This document shows positions 1 to 12,970 of a stretch of DNA of 64,000 bases, one piece after another (within the stretch, counting starts at the first letter, position 1; each line of letters starts with the position of its first letter). Both the position numbers and the translations under genes were made by a program. Source of the stretch: Diphasiastrum complanatum (lineage: Eukaryota; Streptophyta; Lycopodiopsida; Lycopodiales; Lycopodiaceae); contig CM055110.1 in assembly GCA_029204225.1 (NCBI GenBank), positions 36,514,035 to 36,578,034 on the forward strand. The letters run 5' to 3'. The notes below the pieces were generated by a model. That model saw only the letters and a program-made list of their open reading frames with translations, was not told where the DNA came from and did not search any database.

Positions 1-471
1 TATATACATCTTTTACAAGTGTGCAGATGAAGAGAGTACAAAGTGGATGTGCTGTCTGTAGGAGATCGTGGGTGGCTGGTGTTGTTGTCAGTTCTGATTG
101 CATAGTTGCATGGGATGAGCGTGAGAAGGCCGTGACGTCAGCTTTTGCTGAAATGAATGTTGGTGAAGATGCCAAAAAAAATACGTCACTCTAACGAAAT
201 GCCTTAGGATTTGATTAACAGGGTGCCTTTGCTTCCTAGGGCACCTTTGGCATTTTGTAAGGCAATGTCACCTTTTTCACCTATCACAAACCACGTGTAA
301 AAACACAGTGTCGCCTTCTTTTCGTCTTTTCTTTGCCTGTGAGAATTTACGTGTATTTATACACACTATGCGACAATCGTGAGTAAAAATGCATCACGAA
401 TGGAGGCAGACTAAAAATGGGATTTAGAGTAGAGAACATAAATCCAACAATTAAGACCACAATGAGCTGCA
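1..471. other. No recognisable gene
   Basis: I see no coding motif, RNA gene or clear repeat in this stretch. It is AT-rich sequence downstream (on the minus strand) of the unrecognised coding remnant that begins at 472. Confidence 0.4.
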
Positions 472-1831
472 CTATATGGATTGCGAGTAGATTGGGCCGA
501 ATGCCAAGTGCATATTTCTCATGAAATCCCTCGTATACCATCGTTCCAACCTCACTATATTGACGAAAGATGTTGTGAATAGGTGATGGTAGGTCAGGTA
601 TAGTGGGATTCGATCCTCGATTGCCATCGTCTTGAAGGCTTTATTTAGATTGAAGGAGAACTCGCCAAAGTACATGTCCCACCTAGTCTCCACCTTTACG
701 GCGGTCAGAAGAGTCTCCACATTATAGTAGGCTTTCAAAACGATTGGATCTAGAGAATTAGCTGTGTCGGTCATGAACCGGTTGAGGGCCTTGGTGAAGT
801 CGTTCGCTGATTTCAAACCATGTTCAGACTTTATTATTGGCCAATTGTAGGCCCTGACGCTGGGAGTCTTCAAAGTCGTCCATGCTCTTCTCTTGGGCAG
901 TGGGAGATATGTAGAGTCTGCCCATAGTGTTGCCAAAGTTGTGAGATATTCTTTTATGAGCTCGGGACTGTGCAAGAGTACCACCTTCCTCCATTCTGGT
1001 TGAGGATGCAGAAGGAATAGGACATCGACCGGTTTCTTCTTTAGCAGCCCATTGAGCTTTCCGGGTAACTTATAGTTGCTTCTTGTTTTGACATCTGGAT
1101 ACTTTTTGACAAAGGGGGCTCGCTGTTCTAAATCAAGTATTGAAAAGATGCTTGCGTACTGCCACAAGATCAGGTCAAGTGTTGTTAGTGCGAGGAGGAA
1201 TGGTGGAGGTGGATGGAAGATATGCTTTGGGAGGTGACGAGATGATAGGAGGTGAAGAGACGACGTGAAGTGAAATGGTGCGAGGTGGTGAAGTTTCATG
1301 AGGAGGAGAGGCGATCTCGAGCTCGGGCATGTTTGGATCGATTTGGAGGGTGGACGAGGTGTTTTCAGCCTGTGTGTAATATTGAAGATCTTGGTCGAAG
1401 GTGCGGTCTCTACGAGTTTGGAGGTCAAAATGAAAAAACGTGTGTTGGAGCTGTTGGTAGTCAATGGTGGAGGTGGATTAGATGAACCAAAAGTCAGAAA
1501 TGGAGCAAGGATGGCAGATGAATGGATCTTGGATGATGGCATTATAATGCGCCTTGGTCACATTATAGCAGAGGATGAGGGTGGCGGGGTAGTATTGATG
1601 GCAGTCGTAATAGAGGGTCTGAAGCTCGTTATAGGCAAGACGAAGGGCTTCAAAAAGGGTGGCGGCAGTGGTATGGCAATGCTTGATGTACTCTACCAAG
1701 GCGTTTGATGGCTTCTCTGCTCCTGTTGGCTTGTACTCTAGCGCGTACCATACATGTGTGTGTTGTGAAGATGAAAGGACAAATGAAGGTGGAACAAAGA
1801 GGGGGGATTTATGCATGTGATCTAGCTCCAA
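472..1831 (-). pseudogene. Unrecognised minus-strand coding remnant in two frames
   Basis: Two minus-strand reading frames run end to end: 1831-1478 (117 codons) and 1542-472 (356 codons). They are one frame apart, so one frameshift would join them. The residue mix is protein-like: aromatic-rich helical stretches such as FEALRLAYNELQTLYYD and ETRWDMYFGEFSFNLNKAF. The proline/serine-rich first third of the longer frame (about residues 1-115) looks less natural and may lie upstream of true coding. I recognise no domain. It has the same orientation as the broken Ty3/gypsy pol at 5.4-7.0 kb and lies 3' of its integrase, so it could be an extra 3' ORF of that element, but nothing in the sequence proves this. 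An old host pseudogene is equally possible. Confidence 0.35.
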
Positions 1832-2144
1832 TTGGAAGTGTCGATCCTATGGAGATTTAATGATGGCACAAAGGCTTGCAACCAAACGGAACAGAGGACT
1901 CCCAAAAACATCATTAAAATAGCCAAAATTCTGAACTTGGACAAAGCTAGTAAGGATGGCAAAAACAATATATTTTTATTGCCTATGATGCAAGCTGATA
2001 AATACGAATGAGTTCAAAATTAGAGAGATGGAAAGCCAGGAAAGACAGAGAAAAATAATAAAAGCCTAATCTGATAGGATACTGCAAAATAAAAGGTAAA
2101 TTATTGTCTAGAGAGGTGAAAAACTCTAGCACGGTGGTGAACTA

Positions 2145-2580
2145 CTTTTTCAAGAACTTCAGCTCATTGTCAATATCTTTGAGGACCTGCTCATCTATGG
2201 CACGTAGGGTTGCTAGCTCTGTGTCCTTTGTTGTGAGCACGGCCTCATGGAATTTATGTTGATCCGTATATAGCTGGCTGAAAGATCCTTGTAGTACTCG
2301 ACCCTCTTCTTCTGGAATTTCGGAGTGGCCAGTGTTTCTTCTTCTATTGTAGCTACCATTTGATCTAGTGTAGCTTGAATTGCCTGCACTTGCTGGTCTG
2401 CTTGTTGAGCCTTGTAAGCTCTAGTGCCGCCTGTTGGGTTGCAAAGGTTTCATGGGCTCCCTGCGTGGCACTCTTCTCTTTTGAGACATTGCACTCCAAG
2501 GTATAGATGTAATTTTTGAGTTTTTTTTCTTTAGCCTTGAGAGATTCATATTCCAACTCCAACTCCCTTGATTTCAGCAC
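2145..2580 (-). pseudogene. Coiled-coil-like coding remnant
   Basis: The minus strand from 2580 reads as a charged, heptad-like helix (ELELEYESLKAKEKKLKNY, then ALELTRLNKQ). After a frame change, 2300-2145 reads a similar helix (TKDTELATLRAIDEQVLKDI) ending in a stop codon near 2148. The composition suggests the C-terminal coiled coil of a longer protein. The family is not recognised. It shares orientation with the neighbouring remnant at 472-1831 and the Ty3/gypsy pol at 5.4 kb, so it may belong to the same decayed element. Confidence 0.3.
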
Positions 2581-4394
2581 TATGTGCTAGCGATCAAATT
2601 TGTAGGTATGTCGGGCTGTCTTTATGCATTAAGCTCGACTTTGAGGTTGAGCACGAGCTGATTGTGTTGCTGGGTTGCATGTTCGGCATTTTGGACCTGG
2701 GCCCGGCTCTCAGCTCTTTCTTTCTGTCTCTCTTTCTTCGACTACACGACTTGATCAATCAAGGCCTATAGCGTTTCCCCTGTCACTAGTTGGTTGTGAT
2801 ATTGCTCAGTAGCTCGTTCATTGAGCAGCTAGTGAAGGTGTTGTTGGAGGCCCGTTAAGGCAGTCCAACAACCTAGCGCCTGAGGATCCCAGCTTGCCAA
2901 AAATGGCATGGTTAGAATGGGGGGTGGAAGTGGCGGGATGATGGAGATGGTAGTGATGGGTGGAATTATGGTAGTGGTGATGGCAGTGATGATGGGGGTG
3001 ATGATGGGAGTGATTATGGAGGTGATAGTGGAATAGTGATGGGGTGAACAAGAGAGGAGGTTAGCGATGAAGATTTGGATTTTTAGTTTGCAAAATCAGG
3101 TACCTGTCATTGGTTTTTGTCTCAACATCACCTTGATCTGGAATGAAAAAGATGGATACGTCAAGTTTGGTAAGGGCTCAGGAATCTAGTAGGTGGGTGG
3201 TGTGCAGAAAGCTAAGCGCCAATGAGATTAACACATGACCGAGGGTGACTGTGTAGTCTTGCCCTTTGTGGGTTATGGTGAAATGATCAATATCGAAGAT
3301 AGAAAAGGCCCTTTGGACTATAGAATGGTCATACGATGGGTACCTCCATGGCGTCTAGACCTGCGACAGTTAAAACTGCTAGGCAGCCATCAGTGCGAAG
3401 AGCTGCGAGCTCTTGCTCTGTAAGTAATGGAAGGATGGTGTACTAGGAAGGTGCATGAGCGCGAAGAGGTCTCGGTTGGGAGAAGTAGAAGTAGTGGTGA
3501 GGAAGAGGAAGATCCGGTCTGTTGAGATGTAGATGGTGAGGTGGTGGTTCGGGAAGATGTTGCGGGGCTGGAGAAATGGCTGGGACTAGATGGTGTGATT
3601 GTGCTCCTAGTGAGTGGGACTTGCTGGCCAGGGGGAGCAGCGGCACCCAAAAGTTGATGTTTCAGTGCCATGGGAGTGATGAGGTAGTGATTTGGAGGTA
3701 CAAGGGTCAAAGGAAGAGGTAGAGGCTATAGGCGAGTTAGAGGATGACAAGTCAGAGATGGCGGGTCAGGGATGGCAAATCAGGGGACGATGGTGAGTCA
3801 GAGGATGGCGAGTTTGTGAAAAAGGTCAAAAATGGCATATGGAAGGTACGGGCCTGATGGCGAATAAATCAAAAAGTCTGAATGTGAAAAAAACAAAGAG
3901 CACAAGTCAGGTTGAGTTTGCAAAAGAGCACGAGTCAGGGCGAGTCTGCGAAAAGTATGAATTTCATATAACTCGTGCCCATATATAGAAGTCTGTCTAA
4001 CTCGCCTACTACTAGTTTTAGAAGTTGGCCCTATCAGTGCCAGATCATCAATGTTTGCACTGTGCATAGTCCGTTTCTAGATTGGCTACCAAACTTGATA
4101 GATTTTCTAATCATAAACTCCCATTGTTTACTAAAAATGGCAATTTTGTCAAAAATTAAGCCTAACTTGTAGCCAGGCTGAAATTTTTCTGGACATACTT
4201 GACCATGCCTTCATTTGCAATAGTGGACAATAATGGTAGGGGCAAGGACTGTAAAAAATAGCAATATTGCTCTTTTCAGGTCATTCAGGACATTTTTAGG
4301 GTATTTTTACAAGGGAAAAAGAGAAAAAGAGAGGTAGGTTGGGATTTTTTACATGGGGGAGGGAAGTTTGTACAAGGTGGGATTTTTTACATAT
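2581..4394. other. Low-information stretch with degenerate GTGAT/GGTGATGG repeats
   Basis: Around 2930-3040 the sequence is a degenerate short repeat (GATGGTAGTGATGG-like), which makes the minus strand read histidine-rich (HHHPHHH). Around 3740-3940 there are repeated GAGTCAG/GGCGAGT units. The open frames here come from these repeats and I do not call them genes. Confidence 0.4.
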
Positions 4395-5150
4395 AGGGTT
4401 CCATTGGCACCGTGTCTAACCTACCTAACTATATCTAACCAATTTCCTATCTATCCTACTATCTAATCAATCTATCCTAAAATTGCCGTTAACTATGCTA
4501 AGGGGCGACAATCTAGTCTAATCGGGTCGCTAAGCCTAAATTTTCTAAGACTTTAGCTTAAACTATCTGCTTAGTCTAAACTTTCCTAATCTAACCTATA
4601 GTACTGGCTAACCTATCTATCTATCTAATCTACCTAACTATGTAATCCACCTAACTATCTAAGTAAGGAAGTAATCTAATCTATGGGTCATGATTGGTAG
4701 TTGCTCTAATCTATGGATCACGGTCAGTTATTCTATGAGTAAATAATCCTAAGTCTACTCTAATGGATCTTAATGGTCTAACTAGTCTAAAATCTATCTG
4801 ACTAATTATTTAAATCTACGGGGTCTAGATCGTCTAATCGAATGCTGTTTACCTGGGCTTATTTTAGCTCGCCTGGCCTAGCTAATTATCTAACTAACCT
4901 ATCTAAACCTAATTTATCTAGCTTAAGACTAACTTATCTAACTAAGTAGATCTGATCTGGCTTAACTATCCTATTTTAAGAGTCATCTATTCTAGATCTC
5001 ATCGGGTCGCCTTGGATCTATCTTCTAATTACCCAGATCTAAACTATCACTAACAACTAACTAACATATGCTATCGTCTATCCTAATCGACAACTATCTA
5101 ACTTTCCTACCTAGATAAACTAAATTGGAACTAACTAACTATGTCTACCT
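4395..5150. repeat. CTA/TCTAA-rich degenerate simple-sequence tract
   Basis: About 750 bp are dominated by variants of CTAACCTATCTAACTATCTAA with no fixed unit length. There is no open reading frame of interest. The tract lies directly 3' (minus sense) of the Ty3/gypsy integrase remnant and may be the element's 3' untranslated spacer. Confidence 0.6.
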
Positions 5151-5408
5151 AGGCTATCTAATGGGGTGATGATGGCTCATCATGAGCAGACAAGGACAAC
5201 GAGGACGGCGCTTTAGGCACATCCCTGAGCTGGACATCAGCCGACGGGTAGTAGCGATGCAACCTGCTGCCGTTAATGGGCATGTTAGAAAATGCATTAT
5301 GTGATCACACACAAGTTCTAGCGGGCACCCAAAACGCACCAAGATATTTGCGTATAGAAATTTAGTAGTGGAGTTGGCGACTACTTTGGCTTCTACCTAT
5401 TTGGTCAA

Positions 5409-5798
5409 CTAGTCGGTGGCTACAATGATATAGCGAGCTTGGGAGACACGGACAGCTGGACAAATAGGGCCGACATAGTCAATGCCCCATTTCTCAAACG
5501 ACATCTCAACCAGAATAGGTCGTAATGGCATTCTATCCTTTTCTTGGGTCCGTTTGAACCGTTGGTAGACGTCACACCTTTTAATCTGATACCGAATATC
5601 TTTGAACATCATGGGCCACCACAACACTTTCCTATTGGTAGCTTCGGCAGCGAAATGCCCTTTGCCTATTCCTTCATGGGCGATACTTACTACTTGGGGC
5701 ACTTCGTGAGGTAGGAAGCATCGACATATAATTCCATCGTTATAGATGTGATAAAGCCATCTTGCTATCAATGTGAAAGAGAAAGATTTGATAATCAA
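5409..5798 (-). pseudogene. Ty3/gypsy integrase fragment
   Basis: This 129-codon minus-strand frame holds the N-terminal zinc-binding region of a Ty3/gypsy integrase (HEG...GHFAAEAT, then CDVYQRFK where the family has CxxC, so the second cysteine is lost). It continues into the first catalytic block, with FEKWGIDYVGPI carrying the first catalytic Asp and then an ATD motif. The rest of the DDE core is missing. In the intact family this enzyme inserts retrotransposon cDNA into the host genome. Here it is truncated and inactive. Confidence 0.7.
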
Positions 5799-5865
5799 CC
5801 TGCGTCATTCTATATTGTTGGGAGGACGTCCCGACATAAGATATCCAATGATGTCGGCAACCCAC

Positions 5866-7020
5866 TCAAGGATGCCCACTCAAGATGGCATTGACGTGAA
5901 ATAGGATTGCGTTAGGGGGATCGTCATCGACCCCTCTACTCTCAGGAATGTTGCAGATCCATGAGAGGTGATCATCCAGATAGTGTTGTTTCCCTTTGTG
6001 AACAACTATTTTAAGTCGAACTCTTAGAAAAGCAACAGCCATCAGGTGATCTGTCCGGTCGTGCATGGTCTATTTACCAGATATAGCTTGATGATCTATG
6101 AAGAAGACGAAAGGATTGGCTAGTAGGTAATGGCAGAATTTCTTTACACTATATACCATGGCTAGCGCTTCTTGTTCGGTGGTTGTATAGTTCATCTCTG
6201 CAAGAATCAGCTACCTATTGGCGAAATAAATTGGGTAATCCTTCTTGTACTCCCCAAGCTATGTCAGAACACTCCCTATGGCATATTTAGAAACGTCTAT
6301 ATGGACATGGAATTCTATGGTCCAGATAGGGGGTCGAAGGATTGGTGCAGTGAGTAAGGCCTTCTTGAGTTTGTGGAAAGCCTTAGTGGCTTCAATTGTC
6401 CATTCTAATTGGATGGTCATCTGGTATATCAAACGGGCCAGCTTAGCAAAATTCAGGACAAATATTTGATAATAGTGCAATGCCCCATAAAGATGTATAC
6501 TTCACGTACAGTTTGTGGCTGCAGATTTTGTAGTTTTCGATAACGATACCATGCCTCAAAACTATGTGGCCTAGCACTATGTCATGAGTGAACAAAAATT
6601 AGCATTTGGCCGGGTTTAGAGATATACCGAATGATCGACATTGGATGAACACTTTCTCTAAGAAAGCTAGGTGTGGGAGTGGGCACACAAGTTGTCCATG
6701 AAAATTTCAAAGAATTTTCATAGAAAATCCTTGAAGGCATAGCACATCACTCGTAGGAAGGTGCTACGAGTGTTGCATAATCCAAATGGCATCACTCTAT
6801 AGGCATACATTGCCCACTTAGTGGAGAATGCGGTTTTGTGTTGATCTCCTGGGGCTATCTGCACTTGGTTATAGCCACTAAATCCATCTAAAAAGCTATA
6901 GGCTTCTACTCCGGCTATTCTAACACATTTTTTGTGAAAGGTAGGGAAAAATGGTCCTTGTTGCTAACTGAGTTCAGTTTCTTGTAGTCCACACAGATTA
7001 TAAGTTTTCCATTTTTTTTA
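5866..7020 (-). pseudogene. Ty3/gypsy reverse transcriptase-RNase H remnant
   Basis: On the minus strand, 7010-6480 gives broken reverse transcriptase blocks: a VDYKKLN-like motif, then DLVAITKCR where the family has a DxxSGYxQ block, then an MPFGL-like block seen as VMPFGLCN across a frame change. 6480-6259 reads the RT/RNase H connection, with FHKLKKALLTAPIL followed by HIDVSKYAIGSVL (family: DASxxAIGAVL). 6066-5866 reads the end of RNase H and the linker (KGKQHYLDDHLSWI, family: GKxNxxADxLSR). Stops and frameshifts separate the pieces. The gene is clearly non-functional. Confidence 0.65.
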
Positions 7021-9376
<2,356 letters not shown>

Positions 9377-10819
9377 TGGTTTCATGATGTAGTGACTCTT
9401 GGCTATGAGGAGTCCCTTTCTCCTCCTAGTCCTTTTGTTCAGACTATTATATGTTGCATGAAGAAAGTTGTTGAAGTTCACAAATTGATTCCTGCTTATG
9501 ATATGACTACTTGTAATGCTGCTGGCCCGAATGATAAAATTCTTTGCCTTGTTGATTTAATTTTCATCATGGATTGGATCAAAATTTATACATATTTTAT
9601 TAAAAAGGAGAAAATCCTTAGCATGGTTGGAAAAATTTATATGGACCTCTCAAACTATGCTAAACGAATTGCTGCTGAAGAAAAGTTCTGTAATACGCAT
9701 ATTCGAAAAGTATTTGCTTGTCTAAAAAAAGAAAATGGTGACTGCTCTATTGATACCCCTGTCCCTACTACTGCTGGACCTACTTCACCTCTCCCTTTGA
9801 TTTTTATCGAAGACCTTGATGAAGACAGTGCTTCTCAGTTAGAGTCCTTTTCACAAGGAATCTGTGATGTGGGAAATCAATCTGCCTTTGAATTTTGTCA
9901 GGCCAATAGTTGCCAAGTACCATTGGTACCAAGTCATATCATTGAGTTTAAATTTGCAAAAACTAATAAACTTTGGAGCCTTCCCTCTGTCAACTTCCTA
10001 GCACCTATCTCTATTGAGCTCTGGATCACTCTTGCTCATCTCACTGATGTAGAATTCCAAGCGTGCAAGCTTGCTACTTTGCATAAGAATCCTTCTTTTG
10101 ATACTCCTATTGCCTTTGATACTATCATCAAGATGAGCAAATTTGAACCTTCAACATGTCCTTTTGAGCAGACCTAGGCTAGAACTAGAGGCCATTTTGA
10201 CACTGGCTTTAACAGAATGAACCTTCATCAAGCTAGAATCTGGAACTGAAAAAGACCTTTCTTAAAATGCAGATGCGGTGATAAATGCAAAAACAATTCT
10301 TCTATCATATGATTTGATCACTCTATCTGGTACATAATGAATAATCTTTCCATTTTCTTTCTTGATGTGTCTATGCAAAATCAGCTTAATGCCTTCTTCC
10401 TTTGGTTGCATAAACCTGCCAGAGAGGTTGTCAAGTCCCACCTTGTCTTTTTGTATATTTGACAATACATAATTGATGCTACCATTGAACTTTCCATAAA
10501 CCCTATGGCTAAGCTCCTTGTACACCTTGGTGATGCTGAATATGTTTGAGAAATTGAACGCCTTTTGAAAAAACCCAGCTTCTCTATCTTGCAAAACAAA
10601 TACTCCCAAAATACTAAAATGGGTTCCTTCAATATGAACAGTCCAAGCTCAGTCATATTAGGCATTGGCAATAACAAGAAGAGAAAGTACTTTTTGACAA
10701 AGGCAAAGAAGGGCAAAGCAGTGGTGGTAAGGGGGATCTTCCTATCAGAAAGTTGAACTTTTATCGTGATTGATCCATGTGCAGGAGGACATAGAAGAAA
10801 CAAGGATATTGGAGGTTAG
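9377..10819 (+). pseudogene. N-terminal region of the Penelope-like ORF
   Basis: An open stretch of about 266 codons (9377-10174) is followed, in the same frame, by about 210 codons broken by stops at 10175, 10247, 10310, 10460, 10547, 10754 and 10817. Five of these seven are TGA. The open part has no family I recognise and no GIY-YIG motif. The part near 10268-10288 contains CRCGDKC, a CxCx3C cluster that could bind zinc, followed by helical sequence (FFLDVSMQNQLNAFFLW). The shared frame with the downstream RT suggests one long ancestral ORF, but a frameshift is needed somewhere between 10820 and 11027. Minus-strand open frames across 10262-10803 look weaker and I treat them as shadows. Confidence 0.45.
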
Positions 10820-12793
10820 TAATACTGGTAGACGACGACTAGTGGTTAGAAGAGACAGAGGGAAGTTTTTTTTTTTGCAATTATGTTATTGTAATAGATG
10901 CTTTGAGAGGATTGATGTTAAATGACTATATGCTGAAACCTTACTTCAGATTTTTGGTCATATTGATGAGACTTTTGAGCTTATTGTGTTTGGTTGGTCT
11001 TAATTTCCACATTTAAACCCTTTTAAGTTTTTTGTGATTTCAATGTTGACAACATTCCTCCTTGTACTTGCGCTGACAATAAGCCTTTTAAAGAGTTCAA
11101 TTCCAGAATTTTTGGGCATGTTGTCTCGATGGATACTGGAATTATTAGAAGCAAAGTTTTAAAGAATGACCTGAACAAAGGACTTAATCACATCCCATTG
11201 TGTCAGTCTAATGTAAATGAGGTTGCTATAGAACTTTATCGTGGATGGTTTGAATTGGCAAGCTTTTTACCTACTTATCAAAATATTGATCATGAGATTG
11301 TTATGGAACATGCTTTGATTTGCAAAGATGCTATAACAAACTTTTTGAAAAACACCAAGTAGCTGCATGAAAAAAGTATAATGAATAACAAACTTAAAAA
11401 TGCCATTGATGAGCGTAAGTGGATTACTACCAATCTGTATGTGAATGGTGTGGATAAGGCTCAACATAACCTGTATTTTATGTGCATCTACTTTTTAAGA
11501 AATTTGAGACTGTCTAATCCAGATTTTGCCCCATTTTCAAAAGAAAATAATAATACACTAGACATGGCTATGGTTAAGATTTGAGATACGTTTGCTACTA
11601 AAATACCTGATTTTCTAATAGGGAAAGAAGAATTACCTTTCTTACTCTGTACTTTCAAAGCACATAAAAATGCGTTTAGATGGATTACAAATGCACATGA
11701 CTACTATTTTTTTAAGGTGGCCACATTTATTTCTGGAGCTCTTGGTATATTGACTCCTCTCCTTATGGAGAGGACAGGCCTTAAGGCAACCTCATACCAG
11801 AGTATCCTAAATGTGGATACCAACCTATTCTGGCAGTGCGATTCATCCACTGAACTTTATCTTAATGTGCCAAACAAAATCACTTCGATGTGGTCTACTG
11901 ACATTGCAAAATGCTATGAGAATATTCCTCTTAATGGTCCTGATGGGCTAAAAATAATAATATGGAGAATGATCGGGTATGCATTTAAGTCTTGTAAAAA
12001 CAAAAAGCTTGCCTATCAATGGAAACCGAGCCTTAAGCAATTTGATTGGAAATGGGTAACCAATCAAACTGATAATTGGACTGTGATTGACATGGAACCT
12101 CTTTGCCAATTTAATGATATTCTGATTGACAATTGCATAGTAAAATTAGAAAACATGACTTGGAAACAGGTTTGTGGTATTCCTATGGGTTTTGCCAATT
12201 TCCCTACATGGTGTAATTGGTATTTGTCATTTTATGAATTACATTTTATGAAAAGACTCGCCAGACTTGGAAAGGTGGAATACCTACATGCCTTCAAACA
12301 TACTTTCCGTTATATTGATGATATTTGTTTCATAAACAACACAGATGCTCTTTTATTTCTGGACAAGGAGCAACCTCGTGTCGATGATAATGCCTTATGG
12401 ATCTATCTCTTGGAGTACCTCACCATAGAAAATGATGACACTTCGGATAATACGGTCAATTTTTTGAATATTACTACTACCTTTGATTCTTTATCAGGTA
12501 AGTATCAGATGAAAAAATTTGACAAGCGAAGGGAACTTCCGTTTTCGTTTTTCCAATATATACACTTGACTGCCAATAGGACGATTATGAACTCGTATAA
12601 AGTTATTGTCGCTCAAATTATTGCTACCATGTACTGTTGTAGCGAACAATATACTTTTATGGATGAGGTCAAAGACATCGTTCTTGCTTTTCACTTCATA
12701 AGAGGAAGATTGTATGAGATTATAAACAAGCTATTCCTACACAATTTGTTCCCTCGACTCAAGTTTACTTTACCAAAATTAATTTCTCTTGGT

Positions 12794-12831
12794 GGGCAGT
12801 TAGCACTCCATCTCAGGGGTGCTAACTGCCC
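12794..12831. other. Perfect hairpin at the 3' end of the Penelope-like element
   Basis: The arms GGGCAGTTAGCAC (12794-12806) and GTGCTAACTGCCC (12819-12831) are perfectly complementary over 13 bp with a 12-nt loop. The hairpin lies just after the last RT-like residues and about 40 bp before a (TC)n tract. A structured 3' terminus used in RNA recognition is a plausible role. It is not followed by a U-run and there is no reason to read it as a bacterial-style terminator. Confidence 0.75.
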
Positions 12832-12869
12832 CCTGAGAGACTTTGCTAGCTGTGGGTACGGTTGGTGGG

Positions 12870-12896
12870 CTCTCTCTCTCTCTCTCTCTCTCTCTC
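12870..12896. repeat. (TC)n microsatellite, about 27 bp
   Basis: TC dinucleotide run immediately 3' of the Penelope-like element. It may be part of the pre-insertion target or an element-derived tail. Confidence 0.9.
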
Positions 12897-12970
12897 ATGG
12901 GCTCTGTTACATACATATATCACTTTATTCGCCTTGCAAGCCTCTGTGGAATGTAAATGACGTGTACTAA

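Larger units (their letters stand above)
5154..7020 (-). mobile_element. Decayed Ty3/gypsy retrotransposon pol region
   Basis: Read on the minus strand from 7020 to about 5400, the order is reverse transcriptase, RNase H, then integrase, which is the Ty3/gypsy order (Ty1/copia has integrase first). All domains are split by stops and frameshifts. No LTR pair, primer-binding site or gag could be identified. The coding decay is much heavier than in the chromovirus at 28.7-35.1 kb, so this copy is older. Confidence 0.7.
9377..12896 (+). mobile_element. Penelope-like retroelement (Naiad/Chlamys type), degenerate
   Basis: Most of this interval reads in a single plus-strand frame interrupted by scattered stops. 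Its downstream half holds a reverse transcriptase whose motifs fit Penelope-like elements: a CxC motif and a GHV motif ahead of the RT, a KGLN motif, an FKAHKN...WITNA block, motif A (TDIAKCYENIP), motif B (GIPMG) and motif C (YIDD). The order CxC, GHV, KGLN, RT is that reported for the Naiad/Chlamys clade. No GIY-YIG nuclease is seen on either side. The 3' limit is inferred from a perfect hairpin (12794-12831) followed by (TC)n at 12870-12896. Spike mosses, green algae and slime moulds are known hosts of Chlamys elements. Confidence 0.7.
11027..12970 (+). pseudogene. Penelope-like reverse transcriptase, core still open
   Basis: This frame reads about 647 codons with only two in-frame stops: TAG near 11360 and TGA at 11582-11584. 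Motifs in order are CTC (11063-11071), GHV (11114-11122), KGLNHIP (11177-11197), the fingers block FKAHKNAFRWITNA (about 11652-11693), motif A with catalytic Asp (codon 11900-11902), motif B GIPMG (12176-12190) and motif C YIDD (12311-12322). A thumb-like region follows (FLNITTTFDS, then a basic stretch and AFHFIRGRLYEIINKLF). All three catalytic Asp residues are present. The last 460 codons are uninterrupted. The frame runs through a hairpin and a (TC)n repeat (LSLSLS) before its stop, so the true C-terminus is probably near 12780. Penelope-like RTs share ancestry with telomerase RT. Confidence 0.72.

Noticed and set aside
2818-3710. Histidine-rich and Ser/Pro-rich minus-strand open frames
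   Set aside because: Composition follows degenerate GTGAT/GGTGATGG repeats, with no conserved motif.
9392-10177. GIY-YIG endonuclease in the Penelope-like N-terminal region
   Set aside because: The only similar words (KIYTYFIKK) lack the GIY...YIG spacing and the catalytic Arg/Glu context.
10262-10803. Minus-strand open frames opposite the Penelope-like N-terminal region
   Set aside because: They have no recognised domain, while the plus strand continues the frame of the RT and shows a Cys cluster; treated as shadows, though the plus strand has several stops here.
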